From NCBI GenBank assembly GCA_017979445.1, contig CM030717.1:20571288-20635287 (forward strand): DNA of 64,000 bases, given 5' to 3'. The notes under the pieces were generated by a model. That model worked only from the letters and a program-made list of their open reading frames with translations, ran no database searches and had not been told where the DNA came from. Position 1 is the stretch's first letter. Every line of letters starts with the position of its first letter. The position numbers and the translations under genes are program-made. The DNA is from Akebia trifoliata. Lineage: Eukaryota > Streptophyta > Magnoliopsida > Ranunculales > Lardizabalaceae. This document shows, piece by piece, positions 36,848 to 47,853 of the stretch.

Positions 36848-37430
36848 GAGAACTCAATGTATGTACTTGAAGATTCCCACCTTTTGAGGGTATGATTGGA
36901 AATTCTATCAATTTTATAGATTATTACTAAAGACCAAAGTATCTTTTTGATTTGACTAACCTTTATGGAAAAGGCATTCTTAGATTTTTACAAAGAAGAG
37001 TTGATTCTCCAATTAGATAATGCATTGGGTATTGAGGGCTTATGAGAGATCAACATGTGTCATCTTTTGGGAGGTGTGAGAGAATGGACTTAGAATGAAC
37101 TTGGTGTTGGGCTTAGAATGGACTTGGTTTTGGATTTAGGATATGGACTTGGGTTTGGGCTTAGAATATGGACTTGGGTTTTGGACTTGGTTAGGTTGGA
37201 GAATGGATATAGGTTTGGATCGGATCATGGAAGTAAGTAGAATTGGCTTGGATTAGGGACAAGGTATGAGTATGCAAAAATAATATGAGATGATACATGT
37301 ATGCATGTATGCATGAATAATGTTACCAAGTGGCAATGCGGGCCCGTTGAGAGGCTCGAGTTCTAAATCGAAATCAATTCGAGGAAATTCAAAATTTTCT
37401 AACGGGTTCGTGTAAATTGGGGTGTCTACA

Positions 37431-37446
37431 GCTGCCCCTCTTTGCA
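37431..37446 (-). other. Inner Tat polypurine tract
   Basis: On the minus strand, GCAAAGAGGGGCAGC directly precedes the 3' LTR start TGTAGACACC. The outer element has the related tract AAAGAGGGGCATC. Confidence 0.8.
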
Positions 37447-38385
37447 GGATTTGCTTGCAAAGAACTGCAAAAAATAAATTAGACCCTTTATTTGCATGAA
37501 TCCGAAATAATTTATTGCATGATGATTAAAAACGTCGGATGGATTGAAGATTTTTTTTGTGGATTGTGGCTACCCAAGCACGGGGTCTAACAGGGTTAAC
37601 CTTTTTGAAACCCTTGATTTCGTGGCACGGAGCTCGTTTGAAATCTTAGATATAATTTTTTGAAGATTTTTTTAAAGTGATTGACGTTTTAAATCAAGCA
37701 ATGCAATTTTGAGATATTTTTCTTTTTCCCTTGTTAATTTCAAATTTCGAACTTCCATCTTCCCTTTTCATGGAAGTTACGGGATCGTCTTGAGAAAGCT
37801 TAACGTAGCGTGATCGTCCTTGAGAGAGACTTGCATGATGGTATGATATTTGAGTATTTGGTCTGTTGTCATGCCTCGGATATAGAGAGAATGATCGTTG
37901 CCCAAGCTGCTCAGATCAAAGCCTTAGAGGATGACTTGATGCCTACTACGCTTTCTAGGGAAATGCTTGAGTGGCTCTTTGCCAGTTATTCCTTCCTGTA
38001 CCCTACTTTTAATGAGAATGATGTAACACTATTTAAAATGAGTGAAATAGGTTTTTTTTATGTAGTAGCCTTAGATATATCTACTGCTTTCGAAAACTCT
38101 TGATTTTAAGAAAAGTCCTAGATTCTTCGTCATAGGCCAAAAATAGTAATTTTGATGATGCATTTTTTTTTTGTTTTTTTATTTTTATTTTTTATTTTAG
38201 GTTTTAAAAGATTGCATTTGTCGAATAATCTGTGACAGACTATGTTTGAAAACTCTGAAAGTTAACGATCATGGTGCCTTTACTAAATGCCGAAGATACA
38301 AGTATCAGCTAATCCTTAGCCTCTTTAGAGTCATCCCTGAGACTGAGAATTTTGACTGAGTTATCTTAGTTGCATCTGTTGGAAC
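37447..38385 (-). other. Inner Tat 3' UTR, distal part
   Basis: No element gene is visible. A plus-strand open frame at 37810-38103 (97 codons, antisense to the element) has no family I recognise and no supporting signals. It is interrupted at 38386 by the solo LTR. Confidence 0.5.
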
Positions 38386-40635
38386 TGTAAACACCCCAAT
38401 TTGAACGGGCCCTCACTCGAAAGGGCTCAAAAATAGTAATTCTTCAATAAATTTGGCCAACAGGCCTCGATGGCCCGAATCATCAAAATATGGCATTTTC
38501 GTCAAAATCAAAGCCTCTAACACCTCTCAATGGGTTAGTAGGCCCACCAAAAGATTTGGCAAGCTCCCTTCTACCCAGCTCTACTCAAAACATCGATTTT
38601 TTGACAAAATAGGCCAACGGGCCTCAAAGGCCCAAAATGCTAAAAGGTAGCAACTTGATTGAACCGAGGCCCTTAAGACCACCCAATGGTCCAAGGGACC
38701 GTACTCATCGTACGCTGTCCCAACCTTCACCGTTCCATGCTTGCATCCAAGCGCTCGATGAAATTATCCAACGGGCCTAAAAAGCCCGATTTGCCAACAC
38801 GTGACATTTCAATCGATCTAATAATTTCTAAAAATCATAAAAAGATAAAAAAAAATGGAAAAATGGGAGACTTGGAACGCCTACCCCTCATCTACCTCCC
38901 ACCGCTCCACTTCCAAACCCGCAAATACCCTTAAGCCCATTCGAAGCCCACAAACATTACCTCTTTCTTAAATTAATTTCCCACCGTACACCCTAACTCA
39001 AAACTAATCCTATGTCACCCCAATCCTAAGACCTACTCGGCCTCAAAATCCAACCCAAAACAAGCCTTGCCCAATCCAAATAAAAAAACCTACAACCCAA
39101 GAGCCTAACACCAAAAGCCCCAGAAGACAGCCCATATCCATATCCAATTATCCAAACCACAAACCCTAAGCCATCAACTACTACCACATCAACCAATCAC
39201 AATTTCACACCCAAAGATGACACAGGTCATCACCACCCTTCACCTCCTTCATCTAATCACCCAGCCCCATCACTATTCTCTAAATCACCTCAACCCATAC
39301 CCTACCCTAACCTATCTTATCCCCATTCTCTAACATCATCAACCACCCACACCTCAACCCATACCCTAATCCATCACCATTCTCTAACATCATTAACCAC
39401 CCATATCCCTTACATATCAACCCATCACTTTCCCTTAAAACACTTCAACAAAATCACCTCAACCCATACTTCCATCATCATCAACCAACTAACACACACA
39501 TTTCTCTCTAATCAAACAACCCCCATCAACCAATCGACCAATCTCATCACCTCACCCTCTCATTACATATGCCACATGGCATCATCCCCCTCCTCTCAAA
39601 AATCAATCCACCAACCTCTTACACAACCCATTTTCCTAAATCTAAACACCTCACCTCTTCAACCAACCTAACACTTCTTCTCCAAACAACCATTTTACAC
39701 CCCCACTCCCCCATCAACCATTACTCATCTCATCCCACCAAACACTCTACCCAAATGGATTTGGGTAGGATCCAAACCATTTGGGTTAAAACACAACCCA
39801 TTTCCCTCATTACACAAATACCCTCACTTTCATTCCAAATTTCATACCTCCATCTTCTAAAAATAATGCCATTACCCATTCTCCTAAACTTTCACCCCAT
39901 TATACCCCTAAACCTCCTCCAAACATCTATAAATACCTCTCCCTCATCCCAAAAATGGTTACCAAGTCTCAAAAAAAAAAAAGAAACAAAAGTCTACTTT
40001 CTCTCCTTATTTCCAATCCCACACTAATCTCTCACAAAAAAAAATATATTCTCTCAAATTTTACTAAGGACCTAAGAAGAGTGATAGAAGAAGACATAGG
40101 AGAGAAGAAGAAGAAGAAAACAAGATCAAGAGTACAAGGTGGGTTTGAAGTACACCCCCCCTCTCTCTCCCTTTATCCTCTCCTTCTCCTTTTTCTAAAT
40201 ATCCCCCTCTTCTCTTTTATTTTTATTTTAAATGAGTGGACCCCAAGGCTAAAGGTTCATAAGGGTCATTTCCATCAATGAAATGACCCTATGATCAAGC
40301 TGAAAATGAATCCCTATCTATGGTACAAAATACACACACGTGGCACTTTTTATTTTCTCCTTTTTATTATCAAATGACCGAGTTGCATAAAGGTTACCTC
40401 CACTTGGCAGGGAGAAAAGGGTGCCTAACACCTTCCCTTTTCTCCAACCGAGCCGCTTACCCGAATATCTAGGTTTTATCAAGTCTTATCCATCACGAGT
40501 CACTAAAATGTCAAATGGAAATTTTCCAAAAAATGTACATCGGGTGACCATTCACACCCACTTACAATTTGAATGGTGGCGATTCCAAACCATCGTAGAT
40601 GTGGTCGTCGTAATGACGAAAACCACGTGTCTACA
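38386..40635 (+). mobile_element. Solo LTR of a Tat-type element
   Basis: It starts TGTAAACACCCCAA, ends CACGTGTCTACA, and is flanked by a perfect 5-bp duplication GGAAC (38381-38385 and 40636-40640). Its last part resembles the end of the inner Tat LTR (GAATGGTGGCGATTCCAAAC), which sets the plus orientation. A TATA box TATAAATA lies at 39928-39935. There is no internal region or second LTR, so LTR-LTR recombination removed the body. Open frames inside it (39569-40281) are low-complexity chance frames. Confidence 0.9.
39928..39935 (+). promoter_or_regulatory. TATA box of solo LTR
   Basis: TATAAATA is preceded by a C-rich stretch and followed by CCTCTCCCTC, in the plus orientation of the solo LTR. 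It is comparable to the TATA boxes of the other Tat LTRs here. Confidence 0.6.
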
Positions 40636-40640
40636 GGAAC

Positions 40641-41695
40641 ATTGAGGACTTCGAGATTTTTACCGTTCATAGTTTATACTCTTGCGGGCCAGGAGTTGTT
40701 TTTTTTCCCCTAGCGCCAGTTACGATTTCACCAGACTCGATTTCCACATTGTTGCGCATCGACGTCCTTTTTGGATTTTCATCGTGCCGGTGGTTTTGAT
40801 CTTGCCATAGACTGATTTTTTTACTCACAGTGCCCTAGCGGGTTTCCACCGTGCCCTTTCAGTCTATGCTTACTTTATAGATTTTCACTTTGAATACCTT
40901 CTTGATTTTTATGTGCCCCTTGTGGCTAGGTGACTTAAGTTGAGCTGCGAGATGGAACACTCTACTCTTCTAGTGACGCTCTTTCTTGAGTAACAGATCT
41001 GGACTGCCCTCTCGAGTTCTTCCGACGATTTTCATGGTGCGGTAACTCAAGTTGAGCTTCGAGATCAATGACTCTACACTTTGAGTCGCTCTTTTTTTTC
41101 AAATATTCGATCTGACCTCCCCTCTCGGGTCTTCCAACGACTTTGACGGCTTGAAATCCGATTTGAGTGGTAAGATCGACTGCACTTGACAATATTTCTC
41201 ATGACATGCTTTCACCGTAGTTGAGTTACCTTGTACCATTCCCTGATCTAAGAGGACTTTAAATAGGACGAAACGTAGGCTTAGGTTAGGGTTATGGAAG
41301 GATAAGAAAGGCTGAATCTAGATTTATTTAGGTAAAAGATGGACACGGGGTTGGTTTATTTTTGTTTCAAAAATATGATCTATGTCTCCTCCCAGTGTCG
41401 CACGAACTCATTTAGGTAGGAGATTTGGGTCGAGCTTAAGATCAACTATTCGAGATTTTCGACTTTTTGATTTTTTTGTACTTTTAGCTGTTCACAGTTT
41501 ATCCTCATGTGGGCCAGGAGTATACTTTGGTATTTTTGTTTTGACTTTTGATTGTTTTTTTTTTTTTTTGGTTTATTTGATTCTCTTGATAGCTGTGACT
41601 TGCCCCGGTCCTGGGTTAAGAAATGAATGTGATGGCTCAAAAAGGGTTAACTAAGGGTAGATAGTTGTTCAGCTAGTGGAAAGATGGTCTTTCTT
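40641..41695 (-). other. Inner Tat 3' UTR, proximal part with 111-bp repeats
   Basis: This is non-coding after integrase. From about 40933 to 41200 there are two full units and a partial third of about 111 bp (anchors GACTTAAGTTGAGC, AACTCAAGTTGAGC, and a diverged third near 41155). The remaining sequence includes a T-run at 41555-41570. Confidence 0.6.
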
Positions 41696-42850
41696 CATTT
41701 CAAAGGATGACTTCAGGCGTAATATTTTTTAACTGTGTCACATTGATCGGTTGCGGAAAGACTTCCCTGTCCATCTCTGTGAGAATCAACGCTCCTCCGG
41801 ACAATACCTTTTGGACGACGAATGACCCCTCGTAATTTGGACGAAACTTTCCTCTCGCATCTTCTTATATTGGTAGAATCTTCTTTAGAACTAAGTCTCC
41901 GGGTACAAACTCCCGAGGTTAAACCTTCTTGTTATAAGCACGTGCTATTCTTCGTTGATACGCTTGACCGTGACAAATTACTGAAAGAAGTTTCTCTTCT
42001 ATTAAGTTCAACTGATCAAATCGAGCTTGGACCCATTCTGCCTCATCCAATTCAACTTCTTTTAAGATTCGAAGGAAGGGAATCTCGACCTCAAGGGGCA
42101 AGACCGCTTCCATTCCGTATACTAATGAGTAGGGCGTTGCCCTAGTCGAGGTTCGGATTGATGTTCGATAAGCGTGTAGAACAAATGGTAACATCTCATG
42201 CCAATCATTATAAGTGACAGCCATTTTCTCGATAATCTTTTTGATATTTTTATTAGCGGCTTCGACTACTTCATTCATCTTTGGTTTGTAAATGACTGAG
42301 TTGATTTGGGTGATCTGAAAATCCTTGCACATCTTAGACATGTCTTTGTTCTTGAGATTTTTGGCGTTATCAGTTACTATTCTGCTTGGGAGGTCGTATC
42401 GACATATGATGTTGTTCTTCACAAACTTCAAGACATTACCCCTTGTAACATTGACGTAAGATGCTGCTTCTACCCATTTTGTAAAGTAGTTGATGGCGAC
42501 CAAGATGAAGCGATGCCCATTGGAAGCTTGATGACTGATCTGCCCAATGACATCCTTGCCCCAGAGTGAGAAGGGCCAGGGAGAAGTCATATTGTACAAT
42601 TCTGAAGGTGGTGCATTGATTTTGTTGGCGTAGATTTGACACAAATGGCACTTCCGAACATGCCGGTACCCGTCGCTCTTCATGGTCATTCAGTAATAAC
42701 CCATTCTCATTATTTTCTTTACGAGCATGTGTCCGTTCATGTGAGGTCCACAGACTCCACCATGTACTTTTTCGATTAGACGTTGAGCTTCTGTTTCTGT
42801 TACACACTTGAGAAGGACCTCGTGGTGCGACTTTTTGTATAAGACTTCCC
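41696..42850 (-). pseudogene. Inner Tat integrase, nearly open
   Basis: On the minus strand the zinc region begins before 42700 (GGVCGPHMNGHMLVKKIMRM) and meets a stop. The open part 42689-41919 holds VRKCHLCQIYANK, PWPFSLWGKD (first catalytic Asp, residue 46), IVTDNAKNL (second Asp, 107) and NEVVEAANKN (Glu, 143), so the D-35-E spacing is intact. Then come HAYRTSIRTSTRATPYSLVYG and the C-terminal part, which continues with one stop to FPQPINVTQL at about 41720. No chromodomain. With only a few stops this is the best kept integrase in the window. Confidence 0.9.
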
Positions 42851-43711
42851 TACTCAAGAAGAACTATCCCACCAATCTCTAAATAGTCTTTCGATCTGTT
42901 GCTGTGGCATCGACTGGGAAAGTTCGATCTTCTAAGAATGTCTTGATGTCTGCATACCATGGCTTTTCCTCAGACTCTTCAATCTCCACTGGTAGACAAT
43001 ATGCTGGTTCGTTTTGAATACCAATCTCAAAGGGGTCGACTATGGTATCTTCGGAGATGCTGATCATTGAGGTTAAGTGGCCAACGCATCTACAAACTAG
43101 TTCTTAGCTCTCGGCATATAAGTAAATGAGATCCGGATGAAGTTTGAGTTTAAATCCTTGAGATACACATAATAAGGAACTAGTCTCTGCTCCCGAGTCT
43201 TCCATTCTCCCGTTGTCTGGTAGACTACCAGACTTGAGTCTCAAAATACATTTATTTCATCCACTTCAAGGTCGATTGTTGCTTTCAACCCCACAATGCA
43301 TGCTTCGTACTCAACTTCGTTATTGGAACACTGAAACCTTAGGCTAACTGCAATGGGGATATGAGTCCCGTCAGGCTTACCCAGAACTGCCCAAATTTCG
43401 TTTTCCTTTTGATTTACTACTCCGTCGAAGTACATTTTCCAACTATATTCTTCATCGTCGCTCTCGACTTCAGCAAACAAAATGGCTTCATCAGGAAAAT
43501 TTGTCTTTAGTGGCTCATAGTCGGGTAGAGGGTGTTTCGCTAAGTGGTCAGCAATAACTTGTCCTTTAATGGCCTTTTGAGTGACATAAGTGATGTCGAA
43601 CTCAGATAATAACAGTTGCCATTTTGCGGTGCGTCCCGTTTGTGCTGGTTTCTCGAAGAGATACTTCAAAGGATCCATTCGAGCAATGAACATAGTCGAA
43701 TAACTAAGCAA
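42851..43711 (-). pseudogene. Inner Tat second RNase H and linker
   Basis: 43711-43241 reads from the end of the first RNase H (MDPLKYLFEKPAQTGRTAKW, LLSEFDITYVTQKAIKG) into the archaeal-type RNase H (MYFDGVVNQKENEI, NNEVEYEACIVGLKATIDL). A stop interrupts it at 43241, and the remainder (SSLVVYQTTGEW-like) is shifted. 43067-42879 is the acidic linker toward integrase. Paired RNase H domains define the Tat lineage. Confidence 0.85.
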
Positions 43712-45170
43712 GTAGTGGCATAATCGTTGTGATGCCCAGATAAGGGCATAGCATGTCTTTTCGAGAGTCGAATAATTCGCCTCGTAACTTGTAAACTTCT
43801 TACTAAGGTAATAGATGGCTCGCTCTTTTCGACCTGTTTCATCATGTTGCCCAGTGCACAGCCCATGGAGTTTTCTTGCACAGAAAGATACATCAGTAGA
43901 GGTTGACCTGGCGTAGGTGGAACTAAAACTGGTGGATTAAGCAAGTATCTCTTAATCTTGTCGAAGGCTTCTTGACAGTCTTCATTCCATTCTTTCGACT
44001 CATTCTTTTTCAGTAGTTTGAATACTGGCTCACATATTGGTGTGAGTTGTGCGATGAATCTACTAATGTACTGAATCCTCCCTAAAAATCCCCTGATTTC
44101 TTTTTCTGATTTAGGTGGCTCCATATTTATAATGTACTTCGTTTTACTTGGATCGATTTCGATGCCTCTTCTACTGACGATGATGAACCCCAATAGCTTT
44201 CCTGATGTGGCCCCAAATACATACTTTGCTAGATTAAGTCTTAAGTTGTACTTCCTTAACCGATCGAATAGCTTTTTTAAATTTACCAAATGATCCTCGT
44301 CGAGATTTCATTTAGCTATCATGTCGTCCACGTATACTTCTATCTCCTTGTGAATCATGTCATGGAATAAAGCTGTCATGGCTCGTTGATACGTTGCCCC
44401 AGCATTTTTGAGACCGAATGGCATAACTTTATAGATAAAGGTGCCCCAAGGTGTGATGAATGCAGTCTTCTCTTGGTTCTCTTCTGCCATTTTTATCTGG
44501 TTGTAACCCAAAAAGCCATCCATGAACGAGAACATACCGTGCCCCGCTGTATTATCGACCAAAGTGTCGATGTGTGGTAATGAAAAGTCATCTTTAGGAC
44601 TGGCTCTGTTCAGATCACGGTAGTCTACACACATGCGTACCTTTCCGTCTTTCTTTGGTACAGGAAAGACAATTACGAGCCATTCAGGGTAGGTGGATAC
44701 TACGAGAAACCCTGCTTGGAACTGCTTTATTACTTCGTCCTTGACTTTAAGTGTCCACTCTGGTTTCAACCTTCGTAATTTCTGCTTACTGGCTTACTTC
44801 CCGATTTGATAGGTAACTTGTGGACGACTAAATCTGTGTCTAACCCAGACATGTCTTGATAGGACCATGCGAATACATCTTAGTACAGTTGTAAGAACTT
44901 TGTCATCTCCTCTTTTTGTTCATTCGTCAATAGGGCCCCGATCTTAACGATCCGTGGGTCATCTTTGGTGCCTAAGTTCACTGAGTTTGTATCCTCTATA
45001 TTTGGCTGAACAACCTTCTCGTGATGTTCTACGAGTTCTTTGATTTCTTTTGGAGGATAATCAACCTCTTCCTCTAACTCTTCTTCAATCCCCATGAGAT
45101 CAAAGTTGAGCTCGAGGTCAAAGTCGTATTCATCTCTTTCATACTCTGTTCTGTCACAAGATTCATTCAA
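43666..45170 (-). pseudogene. Inner Tat reverse transcriptase, few lesions
   Basis: 45170-44880 is an acidic lead-in ending KEEMTKFLQLY, then a TAA where a codon before DVFAWSYQDM is expected. A short deletion near 44800 shifts the frame. 44769-44308 then holds CVDYRDLNRASPKDDFSLPH, MDGFLGYNQIKM and the catalytic YVDD (44334-44323). After one more stop, 44289-43666 gives the thumb (GFIIVSRRGIEIDP, FLGRIQYISRFIAQL) and the start of RNase H, where a shift follows GCALG. Confidence 0.9.
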
Positions 45171-45496
45171 TTGAGGAAATTCTTTGAAAACCTTAGGTAT
45201 TTTGAAGATTTCTGATTTTTTTGAATTTTGAAAAATATTTGATTTTTTTGAATTTTGAAAGATTTTCGATTTTTTTGAATTTTGAAATATTTTTGATTTT
45301 TTTAGATTTTGAAAGATTTTTGATTTTTTTTATTTTGAAAGATTTTTTATTTTTTTTATATTTTGTGGATTGTCTGTGTTCCTAAAACAAGATAAAGAAA
45401 AATCATGCAAATTCATTAGCAACTGAGGTGAGCCCCAAAAACATTTTTGCTCCAAGGACAAAGGCTCATTATGGTCCTCGGACATACGAGATTCTG
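45171..45496 (-). other. AT-rich gap between inner Tat protease and RT, 30-bp repeats
   Basis: There is no coding frame. 45205-45365 is built from about five units of about 30 bp (plus-strand core GATTTTTTTGAATTTTGAAA). The place matches that of the intron described in Ogre elements between protease and RT, and the AT bias would suit a plant intron. I could not fix convincing splice sites. Confidence 0.5.
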
Positions 45497-47083
45497 CTAG
45501 TAACATTTTTTTTTGGAAGCCGTAGGGATTCTGGACCCCATGGCGGCCTCATAAGTGATTGGGTATTCCTCCCAATTCTTGAAAACTTGTCCTTCTTCTG
45601 CAGGGTAGATATGTCGGGAGAGTGGCTCCATTGATGGTTCAGATATGACTATCACTTCCAGATGACTGCCGTCAAGTCTGGGTACTTGTAGGCTGGGTGG
45701 AATTACGACAGATCCCCAATCGATTTGAAAGGGGAACAATGATGTTTCTTTTTCGCATATCGCGACTTCCGCCTTAGCGGGCTCTCTTTCTTCTTCCTCT
45801 TGACTCCATTCGGAATCCCCTCCGAACAATATGTCCATGCCATCTGTAAAGGAATGTGGGGACTCAACGAATGAGTTTTCTTGCAATTGAACGGGCTTGA
45901 TACTTACAATACTTGGTTCTTCTGTGTGGTTTGTCCGTGGTAGTTCGAATAAGTCATCTGGCCTCTTCAAGGATTGTGGGAAGCTGATGCTGATGTGTGG
46001 TACCCTGCCCAAGTTCCATACGTTAGGCTCACGATTCTGTCTTCGTGAAAGTCGAAGCTCCCTCTTCTTATCATTTATGTCAGAGATGTCCTTCCTTGTA
46101 GGCTTGAATCCAATACCAAAATAGGGAGTGTGTTTTTGCGTGTTGATCAAAGTGACCCTACCTTTTCCCTTAGGCCCTAGCCCTTGTTTCGGACAATACC
46201 CCGCCTTCTTCATTATTCGACCGATCATCATATTTGCTTTTGATAATTCTGCCTTTGTCTTCTTATTTCCTCTTGGGATATGGTTGATAGATATGAATTG
46301 GAAAGCGTGATATCCCTCTTTGTCCCCAGTCATTTCCACATCTATATAAGGTACATCTGGTGATCGATCAACGGGTATAAGATTTTCGACGAGGACAGAG
46401 ATCACCCTTTGTCCCATAATGAATTTGACCCATTGATGTAAAGAAGAAGGAACTGTTCCAGCGATGTGAATCCAAGATCTTCCTAGGAGGAGATTGAATG
46501 CCCCCAAGATCTCGAATGTCACTTCAAATGTGCATGATCCGATGGTGACAGGAAGATCCAGTTCCCTTAGCGACTCAGTTTTTCTACTGTCAAAAGCTCT
46601 GACTGTCCTCTTAGTCGGTCTAAGGTGAGACAAATCTACATTTAGCTTGTGCAGAGTTTGTAGAGGACAGACATTTAGAGTCGAGCCATTGTCGATCAAT
46701 ACTCTAGCTACCATCATACCTTTGCACATTACTACGATGTGCAATGACTCAATGTGACCACACCCCCCATTGATAAATTCATCTTCTGTGAAAGTGATTG
46801 GATTGGGGGTCATGATCTGTCCCACTATTTTTTCCAACTCTTCTGGTGAAGTAGTCTCGGGTACGTGTGCACTACTAAGGACCTTAAGTAATGATTCCCG
46901 ATGATGCTCTGAATTTAATAGTAGGTCCAATATACTAATTTGAGCTGGCATCCAGTTCAATTGCTCCACTATATTGTACTCATTTTTTCTAATGAGTTTA
47001 AGGAGATCGGCCGCTTCCTTGTCGATCACTCGATTCTTCTTCTTCTCCGGCTCTCTTTGTAATGTTTGTTCCTCCTCTACCAA
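45497..47083 (-). CDS. Inner Tat protease with G-patch-like motif (528-codon open frame)
   Basis: This is the longest open frame in the window. The start at 47083 is simply the first Met after a stop; the frame probably continued from gag. Residues 1-120 are a linker like those preceding Tat proteases. The protease active site is VLIDNGSTLNVCPL (Asp 131), with the DNGS variant, and the second half is AFNLLLGRSWIH (about 196-206). Residues 285-330 are glycine- and lysine-rich (IMKKAGYCPKQGLGPKGKG, FGIGFKPTRKD), a G-patch-like motif. The C-terminal 200 residues are acidic and end at KKKCY. It may still be translatable but belongs to a defective element. Confidence 0.85.
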   Translation of the reverse strand: MVEEEQTLQREPEKKKNRVIDKEAADLLKLIRKNEYNIVEQLNWMPAQISILDLLLNSEHHRESLLKVLSSAHVPETTSPEELEKIVGQIMTPNPITFTEDEFINGGCGHIESLHIVVMCKGMMVARVLIDNGSTLNVCPLQTLHKLNVDLSHLRPTKRTVRAFDSRKTESLRELDLPVTIGSCTFEVTFEILGAFNLLLGRSWIHIAGTVPSSLHQWVKFIMGQRVISVLVENLIPVDRSPDVPYIDVEMTGDKEGYHAFQFISINHIPRGNKKTKAELSKANMMIGRIMKKAGYCPKQGLGPKGKGRVTLINTQKHTPYFGIGFKPTRKDISDINDKKRELRLSRRQNREPNVWNLGRVPHISISFPQSLKRPDDLFELPRTNHTEEPSIVSIKPVQLQENSFVESPHSFTDGMDILFGGDSEWSQEEEEREPAKAEVAICEKETSLFPFQIDWGSVVIPPSLQVPRLDGSHLEVIVISEPSMEPLSRHIYPAEEGQVFKNWEEYPITYEAAMGSRIPTASKKKCY

Positions 47084-47853
47084 CTTTCTTTTCCCTTTTT
47101 CTTTTCTTCTATCCTCTTCCTCGTTTTGCCTTTTTTATTTTTTTTCTGGTACTTTGTAGCACCTCCCTGATCTAGTCATATGACCAATGTTCGTGATCAT
47201 CGCCTCTTTCGACTTCTTAAACCCTACGAATGTCACAATTATCGTCTCATAACTCTATGGGACGGATTGATTTGAGTGGTATGAAAATGGTTCAGGGGAT
47301 ATGATGGTCATGGATTGAGGGTCCGGTTTTAGATGAAGGATGAGAGGTGCTTGATTGGGCTTGACGGTTGATGTAGTGGTGTTTGGGATTTGTGGGTTGG
47401 TGTAAGATAGGATGAGGGGTGGTAGGGAGGAGAAGCTTGAAGTTTGAGGGGTCAGTGCAGTGCAGGATATGATAAGAGGTGGTCAAGAAGGAGGACCTGA
47501 AGTTGGTATGGTACAAGATATAATGAGAGGTGGCCGAGAGGAAGAACTTGAAGTTGGTGCTATCTAAGGTATAATGAGAGGTGGTCGTGAAGGATTTGAG
47601 GTTTGGGAGTTGGAGTGAATGGTGAGATTGGCCAAATTGATTGGAAGTTGAGATGATGATTGGTTGGTTGTATCTGGTGGAAATGCATTGATGGTTAATG
47701 ATTTGGTTCCTTCCTCAGATTGACTCTAACCTTAGAGCCAGTTGGTGCTATCAAAACTTAAGGATTGAAGTTCGGTTCATCCCTCTATATGGCATTGACT
47801 GTCGGCCCACTGCCTCCCCCATTATGCGTCGGTAGTGGGTTCTGATTGATATT
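47084..47853 (-). pseudogene. Inner Tat Gag-protease linker with tandem repeats
   Basis: Low-complexity coding remains in mixed frames, rich in Pro, Ser and Thr. About four units of 51-57 bp at 47410-47600 encode repeats like PPLIISCT.PTS on the minus strand. Stops and shifts prevent a continuous reading from the zinc motif to the protease. Confidence 0.55.

Larger units (their letters stand above)
35326..37430 (-). repeat. Inner Tat 3' LTR (2105 bp)
   Basis: On the minus strand it starts TGTAGACACCCC after a purine tract and ends CATGTCTACA at 35326. It carries a minus-strand TATA box and three 141-bp tandem units. The 5' LTR is longer by 90 bp, mostly because of the insertion at 52625-52708. 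Confidence 0.92.

Noticed and set aside
37810..38103. 97-codon plus-strand open frame
   Set aside because: It is antisense to the 3' UTR of the inner Tat element, has no recognisable family and no support beyond being open.
39569..40281. Plus-strand open frames of 152 and 108 codons
   Set aside because: They lie inside the C-rich solo LTR, are of low complexity, and overlap the expected promoter region.
41822..42569. Plus-strand frames of 107 and 87 codons opposite inner integrase
   Set aside because: They are shadows of the better supported minus-strand integrase with its D-D-35-E residues.
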